DNA of 56,019 bases from CAZIXN01 sp039180415 (GTDB lineage Bacteria; Planctomycetota; Phycisphaerae; Phycisphaerales; Phycisphaeraceae), in NCBI GenBank assembly GCA_039180415.1, contig JBCDDH010000013.1, forward strand, positions 1-56,019. The letters run 5' to 3'. The notes below the pieces were generated by a model. That model saw only the letters and a program-made list of their open reading frames with translations, had not been told where the DNA came from and did not search any database. This document shows positions 55,911-56,019 of this stretch, in pieces. The translations under genes were made by a program, and so were the position numbers. The first letter of the stretch is position 1. Each line of letters begins with the position of its first letter.

Positions 55911-56019
55911 TTCCTCCGCCGTGATCACGACCAGCCGTTCTTCCTGGCCTGCGGCATCTACCGGCCCCACCTGCCGTTCGTCGCCCCCGAAGCCTACTTC
56001 GACGACTACCCGCTCGAAG
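55908..56019 (+). pseudogene. interior fragment of an arylsulfatase/iduronate-2-sulfatase-like gene
   Basis: On the + strand the frame reads DFLRRDHDQPFFLACGIYRP, then HLPFVAPEAYFDDYPLE to the window edge. This matches the middle of family S1 sulfatases, where DKPFFLAVGFYRPHLPFVAP is a conserved block. The N-terminal part with the formylglycine motif CxPSR is absent; upstream DNA is symporter on the other strand. The continuation lies outside the window. Either a broken gene or an assembly artefact. Confidence 0.7.

Overview
The window is a GC-rich, densely packed bacterial stretch that fits a planctomycete, most likely class Phycisphaerae. Reasons: a secreted protein with a dockerin-like repeat pair and a PEP-CTERM-type tail, large FTLIELLV-type pseudopilins, many secreted polysaccharide-degrading proteins next to Gfo/Idh and sugar-isomerase genes, and LptF/LptG plus an LPS-kinase-like protein, which imply an outer membrane. 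The assignment is inferred from gene content; there is no rRNA or tRNA in the window.

Layout. (1) 1-11420, housekeeping and mixed genes: a TPR protein cut by the left edge, fmt, a small membrane protein, accA, prephenate dehydrogenase overlapping proC, a pseudopilin with an EF-hand loop, DoxX, a UbiD-type decarboxylase, DUF3179, TatD, and a PilZ-like protein with a clear intrinsic terminator. (2) 11591-24151: a soluble CapD-type nucleotide-sugar dehydratase, an esterase, then a long + strand run of rph, lptF, lptG, trpA, a TPR protein, a kinase-like protein and sppA. (3) 24197-27964: ilvD, a P-loop kinase, an MBL-fold protein that has lost most metal ligands, and coaD. (4) 28430-38722, a polysaccharide/uronate utilisation locus: a minus-strand operon (Gfo/Idh oxidoreductase, sugar isomerase/epimerase, heparinase II/III-type lipoprotein), an AraC regulator, and a divergent operon (GH88-type unsaturated glucuronyl hydrolase, SDR, KDPG aldolase), followed by a pseudopilin and the PEP-CTERM/dockerin protein.

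(5) 38960-51872, a nearly complete purine catabolic island: ade, allE, a ketol-acid-reductoisomerase-like gene, an allC-uraD fusion, urate oxidase, uraH, allB, xdhA and xdhB on the minus strand, with xdhC divergent. Together these take adenine through hypoxanthine, xanthine, urate, allantoin and allantoate to ureidoglycolate. Neither AllD nor AllA is present. The KARI-like protein sits in that gap, keeps the NAD(P)-binding and catalytic-His motifs, and has lost the second pair of metal-binding glutamates. I propose it is a non-orthologous ureidoglycolate dehydrogenase or related enzyme. This is the most promising new biology in the window.

(6) 52088-56019: a secreted glycoside-hydrolase-like protein with a C-terminal carbohydrate-binding domain and a sodium:solute symporter. 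The symporter has an in-frame TAG, and its 5' end runs straight into an interior piece of a sulfatase on the opposite strand. This is either a real rearrangement or a chimeric contig end.
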